NCBI GenBank assembly: GCA_011503125.2
Contig: WWBZ02000007.1
Location: forward strand, 744,001 to 808,000
Source of the DNA: Botryosphaeria dothidea
Taxonomy: Eukaryota > Ascomycota > Dothideomycetes > Botryosphaeriales > Botryosphaeriaceae
Direction of reading: 5' to 3'
DNA length: 64,000 nt
Shown here: in pieces, positions 11,505 to 21,232 of the stretch
Layout: each line of letters begins with the position of its first letter
Position numbering within the stretch: position 1 is the first letter of the stretch
The notes under the pieces: generated by a model
Database searches by the model: none
Seen by the model: the letters and a program-made list of their open reading frames with translations, nothing else
What the model was told of the DNA's origin: nothing
Position numbers and translations under genes: made by a program

Positions 11505-12505
11505 TGGGCAACCCTATGCATAGAGTCGCCACAGCGTAGGCAACGACCCTCATCCTTACGTCTTTGCATCTCTTGCTCGTCTACCCACTTGACACGACGT
11601 CCTTGGGCGGCCCTTGCAGGCCCTGTAGGTTCCCATTCCATTTTATCTTGCTGGGGCGTGGTCGGCTTTGGCTTGGACCCTGGCTGCCTGCCAGTAGACC
11701 CTGCCGAGCCAACTTTATTCTGACCACGCCACCAGTCTTGTTGCCAGCCCTGCTGGGGCTTCTTGCCCGTATTGCGTAGGTTGAACGCTTCCAGTTGGTC
11801 ACTAACACGTTTCAACTCCGTGCAGTAGTCCTCGAAAGACTGGCTAGTATTCCCAAGGCCGATCATACTTCGCTGGAGCTCCTGGCTAAGCCCTGCTTCT
11901 AGGTAGGCCTTAAGGATCTCGTCCGGCCAGTTGGTGCCTCCCGCCTCTAGTACGAGTTTGCGGAATTCGGTGAAGTACTCCATGAAAGGCTTGTTAGTTT
12001 GGCGTAGCTTATGCAGCTTACGTTGGGCCTTCTCTTGCACGTGGGGGTCGCCAAATGATAGGCGTAGCTGATCCAGTAGGCACTGAGCAGTCATGCTAGT
12101 CGTGTTGGTGCTAGCTTGTACCCAGGGCTGTAGCTGACGAGCTGCTTCGCCCCTAAGCCGATTGTGAAGCATAAAAAACTTCGTAGCTTCAGTGCAACTC
12201 GTGTAGTCCACGACGAGTTTGGCTTGGGCCTGGGCAATCCAAGGCTCGAGTTCTTCTCTATTACCCGAAAACTCGGCGAGAGGGCCGAGGTTCTTCGTGG
12301 GGCCTGTCTTGGTGGGGTGGCTGGTGGGTCCTGACTCAGGGGCAGGGGGGTCCGAGGCAATTCCGGCTACCCTAGCCTCCTTTTCTCCGGCCTCCCCTGA
12401 GGGTTGTGTGGAAGGGGTTTGGGCGCCTCCCACCTTCAAGAGTTCCTCCTTCTCCTCCTTAAGCTGCATAACCTCTTGGGTAAGAGTATCCATTCGTGCC
12501 ATCAT
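11381..12505 (-). CDS. gag: Gypsy A gag polyprotein, intact
   Basis: 374 residues. The N-terminus is a coiled coil ([18 protein letters not shown]). A retrotransposon-gag capsid domain follows around residues 90-230 ([19 protein letters not shown] to [11 protein letters not shown]). A basic linker leads to a single CCHC knuckle, [14 protein letters not shown]. It packages the element RNA into virus-like particles. The start is the first Met of the open frame. Unlike pol it has no stop codon, so RIP on this copy was light and uneven. Confidence 0.8.
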   Translation of the reverse strand: MMARMDTLTQEVMQLKEEKEELLKVGGAQTPSTQPSGEAGEKEARVAGIASDPPAPESGPTSHPTKTGPTKNLGPLAEFSGNREELEPWIAQAQAKLVVDYTSCTEATKFFMLHNRLRGEAARQLQPWVQASTNTTSMTAQCLLDQLRLSFGDPHVQEKAQRKLHKLRQTNKPFMEYFTEFRKLVLEAGGTNWPDEILKAYLEAGLSQELQRSMIGLGNTSQSFEDYCTELKRVSDQLEAFNLRNTGKKPQQGWQQDWWRGQNKVGSAGSTGRQPGSKPKPTTPQQDKMEWEPTGPARAAQGRRVKWVDEQEMQRRKDEGRCLRCGDSMHRVAQCPWLPPRRPARLAKPTQQEEHVGPELEDLEDESSSQQSEN

Positions 12506-12582
12506 TTGTAGCAGTAACCGCTTCGTTTCTTGGTTCTCTTGAGCCTGTAGCTCTTGTCCATGCTCTTAAGGACTCATATCGA

Positions 12583-12654
12583 GTGATTCCGGTGATTCCG
12601 GTGATTCCAGTGATTCCAGTGATTCCAGTGATTCCAGTGATTCCAGTGATTCCA
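12583..12654. repeat. 9-bp minisatellite, 8 copies (GTGATTCCA/G)
   Basis: Eight 9-bp units, 72 bp, between the gag start and the 5' LTR of gypsy A. In the minus frame it reads Gly-Ile-Thr repeats. The small open frame over it (12459-12695) is probably not a gene. Confidence 0.9.
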
Positions 12655-12713
12655 GTGCGCAACTGTGCCAGTGATCCGATGTCCAGTAAGTCCAATATGG
12701 GAAGTCTAGCTAA

Positions 12714-12897
12714 TGTCAGGGCTCAACCTCAGGATGATCGCTGAAAGGTATATTGCGCTATGTACGTTAAGCTAGACTTAAGGAGAAAGAAGAGAAGACG
12801 TAGAAGAAAGGAAAGAGTTATATACAAGGGAGGCTTGGCGTCACGTGACCCGCCGATGATCCTCTGAGGCTTGATCCTGAGGCTTCAGACTCTAACA
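12714..12897 (-). repeat. Gypsy A 5' LTR
   Basis: 184 bp, starts TGTCAGGGCTCAACC and ends CTAACA, followed by the CTTCT duplication. It carries the unmutated base at each of the five differing positions. Confidence 0.93.
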
Positions 12898-14754
12898 CTT
12901 CTACTTATATAGTCTTAGAAGGCGACTTACTTCTAGGACTAGAAGTTTTCCGACTCGCTATTAGAGTCGAGTTCCTTAATACTCTAGATATACGTAAACC
13001 TAGCGCGGTTATTATTAGAATAGTAGGTATTAGATATAAAGTAGCCTAAGCCTCTATAGCTACGGCAGCGTCCCTACCTCGTTATTATGAGGCGTTTCTC
13101 GTCTAATAGCTTTAAGGGTTTTAGCTTAGGCTTATACTATAGTCTAACTTAGTCTCTTAGTTTAGTAGTAGTAGGTATACGGCTCTATTAGCTATCTTAG
13201 TTTATATTACCGCTTCTAGTTCTACTCTAGCGGCTAAGATTATCTTAAGTAGGTTTCTAGTTATAGGTAGGCTTAGTACGATTTCTTTTAGGATTATTGC
13301 TATTATTTATTCTTTTATTAGAACGGATATTTATAGACTTAATCTCTTAACGACGATATTCGGCCTTACGGAGAGTTTCGAGTAGCTATTCGAGAGAGGT
13401 AAAGATAAGGATAGCTACTAAGAGGGCTAAGCCAATAGAAATACTATTCTATATCTTATCGATCTTCTCTTCTTTAGTAGGATTAGTAAGAGACTAGAGT
13501 ATATATAGGCGGGCGTAGTAGGAGTCTACCGTCTCTTTCTCGCTTTATCTAGTAAGAATAAGGTTATTAGTAGCTTTTTTCTTTGCGATATCTATTCCAC
13601 ATATCTTTCCTAGCTTTTCTAAGAAATCTAGGGCTATCTAGTAGCTACTAATATACGGGCGTATTATAGTAGCAATTAAATTAGCAAGGCGAGAGTAGAT
13701 ATAGCGAATTATTAGCTTCTAATTTCCTTTAAAGAAGTCCTCTTTAACTTTAAGCTTAAAGACTATATTATTCTTAAAATTAACGAAAGTATAGATATTA
13801 GTAGAGATAAGCTTATTAATATCTTCTATAAGTATCTTACGTAAGCCCTAATAAGGGAGGGTTCGCTATAAGGTAATAGTTCCCTCTCTTAGTTAACGTT
13901 TCTAGTTAAGGCTACGAATATTAGTACTAGGGAGGGTACCTTCGTAATAGTTAGCGATATCCTTAGTTAAAAGATTATTTTCTTAGATAAGCCGGCTAAT
14001 CTTATCGTTGCTTTCCTTAATAACTCTATTAGATCTAGCGATTATCTTCTTATAGGTCTATTTAAGTTTCTTATACTTATCCTAAAGAGAGACGTAGGCT
14101 ATATACTTTTTACTAGTAGCTATTTAAGTAACTTAGAGGACGTAGTAGAACTTAGTACGCTAGTTTACTATTACTATAGTATACTAGTTATAGAAGGCAT
14201 ATTCGTTGGGCTAGCGAATAGAGTCGAGTTCGTGGTTACTTAGTATTCCGGGGTTAATAGTAAGGTTAAGATCCGTGGCTAATAAATATATAAGTTCTTC
14301 GGGTTCTAGGTTTCTGCGTAAGGTAGTACGACGTAAGGTAGAACCGGTAGCTTAACTTTACTAGTCTAAGATATTAGGAAAGCCCTAAAATAGAATAGCA
14401 CTACTTATAAACTCGTTAAGGTTCTAGCTAGGTCCCCTAACTATATTACTAAATAATCCTTCTTTATTATCGCTTAGGTAAATAGAGATAGTACTAGCGA
14501 TACTACTAGTACGGCTACGACTATAGCTTGCGGGGAATAGGCTTTATTACGCTATAATCTTCGCTAATTATTCTGGTTTTTTAGAGTAGTTTAACTCGTG
14601 TTACGGGTGAAAACTCTAAAGAGATTAGTACGGGGTTAACGAGGATCTTTATATCTTATTTAAGAAGATAGATTTTCTATAATTATACTATTATTTCTCT
14701 AATAGTATAAGTTATTAAGAGTTCCCGCTTATATCCGACTACCTAGAGAGTCTA
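12898..14754 (-). pseudogene. Gypsy element B: gag and leader remnant (RIP)
   Basis: Continues element B across the insertion of gypsy A, the shared CTTCT joining the two halves. A decayed CCHC knuckle (CRSYRGLGYF) lies near 13020-13080. The rest is gag and leader sequence saturated with TAG/TAA in every frame. Its 5' LTR is expected to the right, and the 172-bp LTR at 14755-14926 sits exactly there. Confidence 0.6.
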
Positions 14755-14926
14755 TATAATAAGACTCGATACTACTATAGAGAGGTCGTATAAAGTACGA
14801 GAGTTTACGTATAAGCGAGAGCTATAAAGTTGCGAAGTACGTAACGTTACCGCATGCACGCGCGTCTACTACCTATACGTTATCACGTATACTACCTTAA
14901 TACTACTTCTTCGTTTAGCCGTTATA
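14755..14926 (-). repeat. 172-bp LTR (family E), between B leader and E 3' end
   Basis: The reverse complement matches 26793-26964 over the same 172 bp, with termini TATAAC and TTATA (RIP forms of TGTAAC and TTACA). On the right it abuts a minus-strand polypurine tract (AAAAAAGGGGATAC) and a chromodomain-encoding tail, so it is the 3' LTR of element E. On the left it abuts the leader of B, so it may also be B's 5' LTR. Confidence 0.75.
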
Positions 14927-15163
14927 GTATCCCCTTTTTTAGGCGTAGCTCCTATAAGCTAATAGTCCTCTAGCCTCCTATCCTTTCTTTCGTAGCGGCG
15001 GGAATCCTTTACTAGAATAGTAAGCTTCGGAGTAGCGTTTATAGAATTCTTTAACTAGGTTCTATACGTTAATTAAATATTCTTTAGGCTCCTAGATAAA
15101 CTAATTAGGTAGATAACCTTTCTAGTAAACGTAGTACTTATATCGGCCGCGGCGGCGGTTTAG
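14927..15163 (-). pseudogene. Element E: polypurine tract and chromodomain end of pol (truncated)
   Basis: Minus-strand translation across RIP stops gives YYVY-stop-KGYLPNQFIQEP followed by LVKEFYKRY, a chromodomain with its aromatic cage Trp turned into TAG. It is followed by a short tail and a polypurine tract next to the LTR. The rest of E is missing: the sequence is cut at 15164 by the LTR of element C. Confidence 0.6.
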
Positions 15164-15550
15164 TGTAATAAACGGACCTTAGAGGGGGGGCGGAGAGACG
15201 AGGTAACGAAGCCGGTAAAGGCAGTAGGGGTAAAATAATGCCGAAGTATAAGGGTGTAGTTTAAAGGGCGAGGGTACGAGGTGCGAGAGACGAGGGGCGA
15301 GGGACGAGGGGCGAGGGACGAGGGACGAGGAAGGTAAGCAAGGTCCAATTTAAGGCGTACTAAGTTGTACGCGAGGAATACTTATTACTAGACTAAAGAA
15401 CTAACTATAAAGCAGAGGGGCGAGCTTTATATATATAAAGAACGAACTAAAATACTAGCTTCCTAATTTATAAGCAGGTAAGTCTAGATCTAGATTTTAA
15501 ATTAACGAAGGTAAATAAGTAAGGAGTCTATATAAGCTACGTTTATAATA
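15164..15550 (-). repeat. Gypsy C 3' LTR
   Basis: Begins TGTAATAAACGG and ends TTATAATA (RIP form of TTATGACA). It contains an internal 8-bp tandem array of GACGAGGG-like units near 15290-15330, longer than in D by about 15 bp. Confidence 0.85.
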
Positions 15551-15588
15551 GTAGGCTCTCCTCCCTAGAGGTAAGTTCCTACGAGCCT

Positions 15589-18500
15589 TTAGCCTAAGGG
15601 TCGAGGTTTTAAAGAATAACGTTTATAGAACGTATTAAGGGCCTTAAGGTCTTTAACAAGGTCGTAAGGTTCCTAGGTTAGTATCGAGTAACCAGTCCAT
15701 TTTACGAGGTATTTCGGTTGTCTTCGGGTTACTTTAACGTCTAGAATCTCTTCTACCCGGTACTCTTCTTCGCCGTCAACGATAACGGGCGGGGGCGGAG
15801 GTTAGACTTAATTAGGCAAGGGGTTAGAGGCCGCGGGTTCGAGTAAAGAGACGTAGAATACGGGATAGACTTTTATCGTCCTTAGTAGTTCTAGGCGATA
15901 GGCATAAGTCGAGATCTTTCCTAGTATAGGAAAGGGGCCAAGGCGTTTAAAGTCGAGTTTATCCGAAGGTCTTGTTGTCGAGATATGCCGTCTTAGGAGC
16001 CAAACGAGGTTACCAGGCTTAAAGACGGGTGGCGAGATACGGTCTTTATTAGCTTGTTCTGCGTAGGCATCTTGTACGAATCGAATTTCTTGGCGAAGGT
16101 GGTTTTCGAGGTTTTCGAGGTTCTCTTGGAAGAGACGTAGGGGTTCGAGTGGGGCTAAGATCGGGTCTTTCCGTAGAATCTTATAACGAGGGTAGAAGCC
16201 GTAGTTTACAAAGAAGGGGGTAACCTTAGTCGTGGTCGAGATTATATTATTATAAGCGAATTTAGCAAGGGAGAGAAAGTCGTTCTAATCGTCTTGTTAG
16301 TACGAAACGTAGGCACGAAGGTATTGCTCGAGAATAGCGTTAATGCGCTCTATCTAGCCGTCGGTTTACGGGTAGAAAGCCGTACTAAAGTTGGTCTTAA
16401 TAGATAGGGATCTACTAAGAGCTCTAGTAAATTCAGAGGTAAAAATCGAGCCGCGGTTAGATACGAAGTCGTCGGGTAAGCTATGTAGTCGAAAAACGTA
16501 GTCTCGATAAAGCTTAGCAAGCTCTATCGAATCGAGGGTTATTTAGCAAGAAATAAAGTGAGCCATTTTAGTTAGTCGATCTACGACTACTAATATAGCA
16601 TCGAACGAGTTAGACGTTAGAAGTCCCGTAATTAAATCGAGAGAAACGGATTGCTAGCGGCGTTGTGGTACTTTAAGGGGTTTTAAATATCTATAGGGGG
16701 CATGTCGAGCGGGTTTAATTCTTTAGCAGGTCTTATAGTTTCGTATAAAACGAGCTACTGTCTGGCGTAGACCTGGCCACTAGAAATTACGAGTAACGAG
16801 TTTAAATATTGCTGCTTGGCCTAGGTGTCTAGTAGCCGGGTGCGAGTGTCGAGAGCTAATAATTCTTTAGCGGAGGCTTAGATCTTTAGGAATATAGATA
16901 AGTCTATTAACTAGTAAGAGACTATCGTTATCCTTAGAACATACGCCTAAATCTACCTTAGGATGTCGAAGTGCGTAGGTATCGAGTGCGGTAAGGATCT
17001 CTTGTCCAAGAGTATCCTTATCGAGTGCTAAGCGAATTTTACTAGCTAGAGACGGTTCTAGCCTAGCGATTAAATGGCGAGTAGAAATAAGGGTCGAAAT
17101 TTCGAATTTTTTAGAGGTAAGGATCGTAGTAGGGGGTAGGCGCCCCTCTCGAGCAGGGAGGTCTTCTAACCGTCTTATTAACGCATCCGCGCGTTAATTC
17201 TTAGTTCCTGGGCGGTAGACGATCTTAAAGTCGAGTTCTGAGAGTTTAATTGCCTAGCGTACTTGCCGACGGTTTAAGATTTGCTTAGAGGCAAAGCTAG
17301 TTAAATTCGAGTAATCTATAAGAACGAGGAGTGGCGAGGAGAGGTTAATAACGAGGGAACGGTATTCCTTTAGGGCTTCCACGATAGCTAAGAGTTCCTT
17401 ATTCCCGATACCGTAGTTCTACTCTACGGAGGTTATTTTCCGAGAGTAGTAGGCGATAGGATGTAGGATTCTTCTGCCATCATCGTAGGTTACCTATTAG
17501 GATAAAATTGCGGAGATAATAAAGTCGGATGAGTCGGTTTCAAGGATAGTTTCGAGTTAGGGGTCGAAGTGTCGGAGGATTGGGTAAGAGCAGAAGGCTT
17601 CCTTAAGATAAGTAAATACCTTATCCTATTCTTTTCCCCAAGTAAAACGAATATTCTTAGCTAGGAGCCTAAAGAGAGCTCTAGCTTTTCGAGAGTATCC
17701 TTTAATAAATCTTCGGTAAAAGTTTGCAAAGCCAAGGAACGATTAAAGATCTTTAACTAAGCGAGGAGCCTCCCAGTCTCTTACGGCGGCTACCTTAGCC
17801 GGGTCCATAGAGATACCGTCTAGGGAGATAACGAAGCTAAGGAACGTGGTCGAAGTCGTATAGAAGTCGCATTTTTCGCCTTTTACGTACAGGCCTACTT
17901 TACGAAGTTTTTCGAGAACTAATTAGACGTGTTCGTAGTGCTCCTCTTCTGTTTCCGAGTAGATAAGGATATTATCTAAGTAGACGACGTACTAGCGGTC
18001 GAGATATTTACGTAGTGTATCGTTAACGAATTGTTGGTAGGTAGTAGGCGCATTCGTAAGGCCAAAGGGCATAACAAGGTACTCGTATAGGCTATAGCGA
18101 GTCCTAAAGGCGGTTAAATGTTCGGAGCCTTCCTTGATCCGGATAAGGTTATAAGCACCGCGAAGGTCGAGTCGAGTAAAAATACGAGAGCCTTAAAGTT
18201 AACGGAGAGTCTCGTTAATTAAGGGAAGTGGATAACGGTTCTTTTTCGTAATACCGTTTAGTTCGCGATAATCCACATAAAAACGAAGGCCGCTACCTAG
18301 TTTCTTAATAAAGAGAATAGGAGACGCAGAGGATGAGGATAAGGGCCGAATAAAACCTTTCTTAAGGTTCTCATCAAGATATTCGCGTAGAGCCTTAAGC
18401 TCTAAATCGGACATTGAGTAGAGAGGACCGAATAGGGGTTTCTTGCCCTCTTCTAGCGAAATTTTATAATTAATATATCGATGTGGGGGAAGCTTATCGG

Positions 18501-19290
18501 CCTCTTTCTTAGTAAAGAAAGGAAGAAGGTGGTAAAATCGAGCCGGGATTCGTGAGCGGAGGGTTTCGAGTTCTTATTCCGGAGTTTATTATTCCGTTTT
18601 TTTAAGGCTTTCAAGGTGTTCTTAGATTTCCTTAATTAATACGGTATAGATCCTAGTCTTATCTCGTTGGATATAGCGGGTAAGGACGGCGTAGGATACC
18701 GTAGCGTAAGAGATCGAAGGCGGATTAGGAGGCGTAATTATAGGTTGTCGAGTAGATAAGTAATTTGCTTGGTAGAAAGGAGAAGCGAAGGTAATAGTAT
18801 TCCTTAACTAGAGAATCTGTAGATCGTGTCTTTCTAGCCAAGGTTTTCTAAGAATAATAGGATATTGACTAAGCTTAGTTACCTAAAAGGTAAGGAGTTC
18901 TTAGTGTTAATTAATATCGAGTTAAAGGTCGGCTTCATAAGTAATCCACCCAGCTATAGATCTATTAGCCAGCTCGAGGAATTTAGGTTGTGTTTTTTGA
19001 CGAGTAGGGAGCGAGTGTTCCTTAATAAAAGCATTATCTATAAATAAGGACGAAGCACTAGAGTCTAGCATAGACGAGGTTTCGATTATATTATTGACTA
19101 CTGACTTAAGAATAAGGAGTGGGCGTTTTCCGAGATTAATAGCGCGTGGTTTCGAGGTACGAGGTTCGGGGGGTGAAAATAAGAGTGTTCCGAGGTTCGA
19201 AGATAAAGAAGCAAGAATAGAGAATTAATTTAAAGTAGAAAGTAGCGGGGGGCTAGGCAGGTGCCGGGTACTACCTAGCCTTCTACGTTT
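15589..19290 (-). pseudogene. pol: Gypsy C pol remnant
   Basis: Collinear with D pol: chromodomain at about 15620-15740, integrase 15900-17000, RNase H 17100-17500, and reverse transcriptase 17600-18414 of which only an N-terminal 71-codon piece is open (18199-18414). It carries the same motifs as D with many RIP stops. The YLDD region near 17960 survives as LDNIL. No indels were noticed relative to D, so the decay is by point mutation only. Confidence 0.8.
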
Positions 19291-19293
19291 TTT
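19251..19293 (-). promoter_or_regulatory. -1 frameshift signal, gypsy C
   Basis: Slippery A-AAA-AAC at 19287-19293 in the gag frame, 6-nt spacer, then stem arms at 19271-19280 and 19251-19260 with a 10-nt loop. One pair is T-G wobble compared with D; pairing is otherwise preserved despite heavy RIP elsewhere. Confidence 0.75.
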
Positions 19294-20515
19294 AACACGT
19301 AGAGGACTAAAGCCGTAGGAGGAGTTGTAGGAGTCGAGGTTTTAGAGACGAGTGGACTTGTTACTAGTAGCGAGGTGGGCGGAGAGGGTGCAGTTGTGGT
19401 CGAATTAAGGTTTGGACCCTTTGAACCCTTTGGACCCTTTGCCTTAGGGCACTCACGTACCCAGTAGTTCGGATCACCACAGTAAGCGCAGAGATTATTG
19501 GCTCTTCGGTACGCTTTTCGAGCAGAGGCATCCAGTTCTATAGGTTCACTTTGGGGGATCGAGGTTGGCGCGGGAGACGAGGATCGAGGGGTAGCTGGTA
19601 TAGAGAGAGGAGTCGAGGTAGGGGTACGAGTTACGGGTGTCTTTTTCTTAATTGTTCGAGCATAGAGTTGGTTATCTAACGCAATGCAGGTTTTAGCGAA
19701 CTTTTCGAATTCTAGTGGCATAGAACGTCTAACAAGAAGATCCTTAAGGTTCTCCTTAAGGCTAAGGCGGAAGTAGTAAATCTTCACTGCGTTTTCCTTC
19801 CAACTAAGAGTCGTAATAAGCGAGAGAAACCGTAAGTAGTAAGCCGAGCAGGACTTGTCTTATTTAAGCGCGAGGAGGGATCGTTCAGCCGTTGCGTAAG
19901 CATCAGAATTATTAAATACGGCCTTGAGAGCTTGGTAGAAGACCTCATAATTATCGAAGTCTACGGAACCGTTCGAAGCAGAGACGTAAGGGGCAAACCA
20001 AGTGTAAGCCGCATCGCGAAGATATAACCTAGCGTAGGTAATCTTAGCTATGTCCGTTATAAAAGCAGATGGGTCCGAGGCAAATTTGAGTTAAAGTTGC
20101 GTAGCGAAGTTCTGGAATCGAGTGCGTTCTCCTTTAAAGGGTTCTAGATCCGATACCTTAGGGATGCGGGGACGTAGGGTTTCTAAAGAAGATACCGTGA
20201 ACGTAGTAGCCGGCGTGTTAGTAGGGAGGTTCGAGGCTAGTGGTTGGAGTCGGGCGAAGGCTTTATCTTGGCCAAAACCGTAGTAGTGAAAGATGCAAGC
20301 AACTTGGGCGTTCGTAGCATTCTTAGGGATAGCTAGTGAATCGATATCGGATCTTAGGCAAGATTATCTTCCTCTAGCGTATGCCTGGCTAAGGGTAACG
20401 CGTAGAGAAACCGGGATATCTTTAGGGAAGGTAGGACGAGCGTTGATAGGAGTAGGGACTTAATTAAGGACTTAGAAGAGCGTATCCTAAGGATTAGGAG
20501 GTATAGTTCTATTAA
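19275..20515 (-). pseudogene. gag: Gypsy C gag remnant
   Basis: The C-terminal 170 codons (19275-19787) are open and include the CCHC knuckle (CAYCGDPNYWVREC, where the knuckle His is now Tyr) and the Ser/Thr/Pro-rich tail. The N-terminal part is interrupted by stops and the start codon is not recognisable. It aligns throughout with the intact gag of D. Confidence 0.8.
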
Positions 20516-20583
20516 CTATTTTGGGGATTACAGTCTAGGGCTTCGGCGAGAGCTTTAGGCCTACTAGAGAGAGTCTAGCAAAA

Positions 20584-20822
20584 TGTAATAAACGGACCTT
20601 GGAGGGGGGGGCGGAGAGACGAGGTAACGAAGCCGGTAAAGGCAGTAGGGGTAAAATAATGCCGAAGTATAAGGGTGTAGTTTAAAGGGCGAGGATACGA
20701 GGTGCGAGAGACGAGGGGCGAGGGACGAGGAGCGAGGGACGAGGGATGAGGGAGGTAAGCAAGGTCTAATTTAAGGCGTACTAAGTTATACGCGAGGAAT
20801 ACTTATTGCTAGACTAAAGAAC
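20584..20822 (-). repeat. Gypsy C 5' LTR, truncated
   Basis: Matches the first 239 bp (plus-strand sense) of the family LTR and stops after AAAGAAC, immediately before the LTR of D. Confidence 0.85.
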
Positions 20823-21194
20823 TGTAATAAACGGACCTTGGAGGGCGGAGAGACGAGATAACGAAGCCGGTAAAGGCAGTAGGGGTAAAGCAATGCCGAA
20901 GTATAAGGGTGTAGTTCAAAGGGCGAGGGTATGAGGTGCGAAAGACGAGGGACGAGGGACGAGGGACGAGGGAGGCAAGCAAGGTCCAATTCAAGGCGTA
21001 CCAAGTTATACGCGAGGAATACTCATTGCTAGACTAAAAAACTAACTACAAAGCAGAGGGGCGAGCTTTATATACATAAAGAACGAACTAAAATACTAGC
21101 TTCCTGATTTATAAGCAGGTAAGTCTAGATCTGGATTTTAAATCAACGAAGGTAAACGAGAGGTAAGGGGTCTAAGCAAGCCACGTTTATGACA
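20823..21194 (-). repeat. Gypsy D 3' LTR
   Basis: TGTAATAAACGG to TTTATGACA, 372 bp. It contains a GACGAGGG array and, on the minus strand, a TATATAAAG-type TATA element near 21080. Confidence 0.92.
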
Positions 21195-21232
21195 GTAGGC
21201 TCTCCTCCCTAGGGGTGAGTTCCTACGAGCCT

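Larger units (their letters stand above)
6858..12897 (-). mobile_element. Complete Ty3/gypsy chromovirus-type retrotransposon A
   Basis: A 6,040-bp element with 184-bp LTRs (6858-7041 and 12714-12897) beginning TGTTAG/TGTCAG and ending CTAACA, flanked by the 5-bp target duplication CTTCT (6853-6857 and 12898-12902). Coding strand is minus: gag, then protease, reverse transcriptase, RNase H, integrase and a chromodomain. A polypurine tract abuts the 3' LTR. Gag is open, while pol carries about five RIP-type stops, so the copy is dead but young relative to the surrounding layer. It splits older gypsy B. Confidence 0.93.
15164..20822 (-). mobile_element. Gypsy element C, heavily RIP-mutated sister of D, 5' LTR truncated
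   Basis: The 3' LTR is 15164-15550 (387 bp) and internal sequence is 15551-20583. The 5' LTR keeps only 239 bp (20584-20822) and is cut where element D's LTR begins. It is collinear with D (the pol span is identical in length) but full of TAG/TAA. The missing LTR part is the half with the TATA-like promoter. No target duplication is seen around C. Confidence 0.85.

Noticed and set aside
12459..12695. 78-codon frame with Gly-Ile-Thr repeats
   Set aside because: It is the 9-bp minisatellite in the leader of gypsy A; no start context or domain.
20786..21004. Small frames inside the C/D LTRs (also at 15160-15348 and 26045-26386)
   Set aside because: They translate the GACGAGGG-type LTR array.
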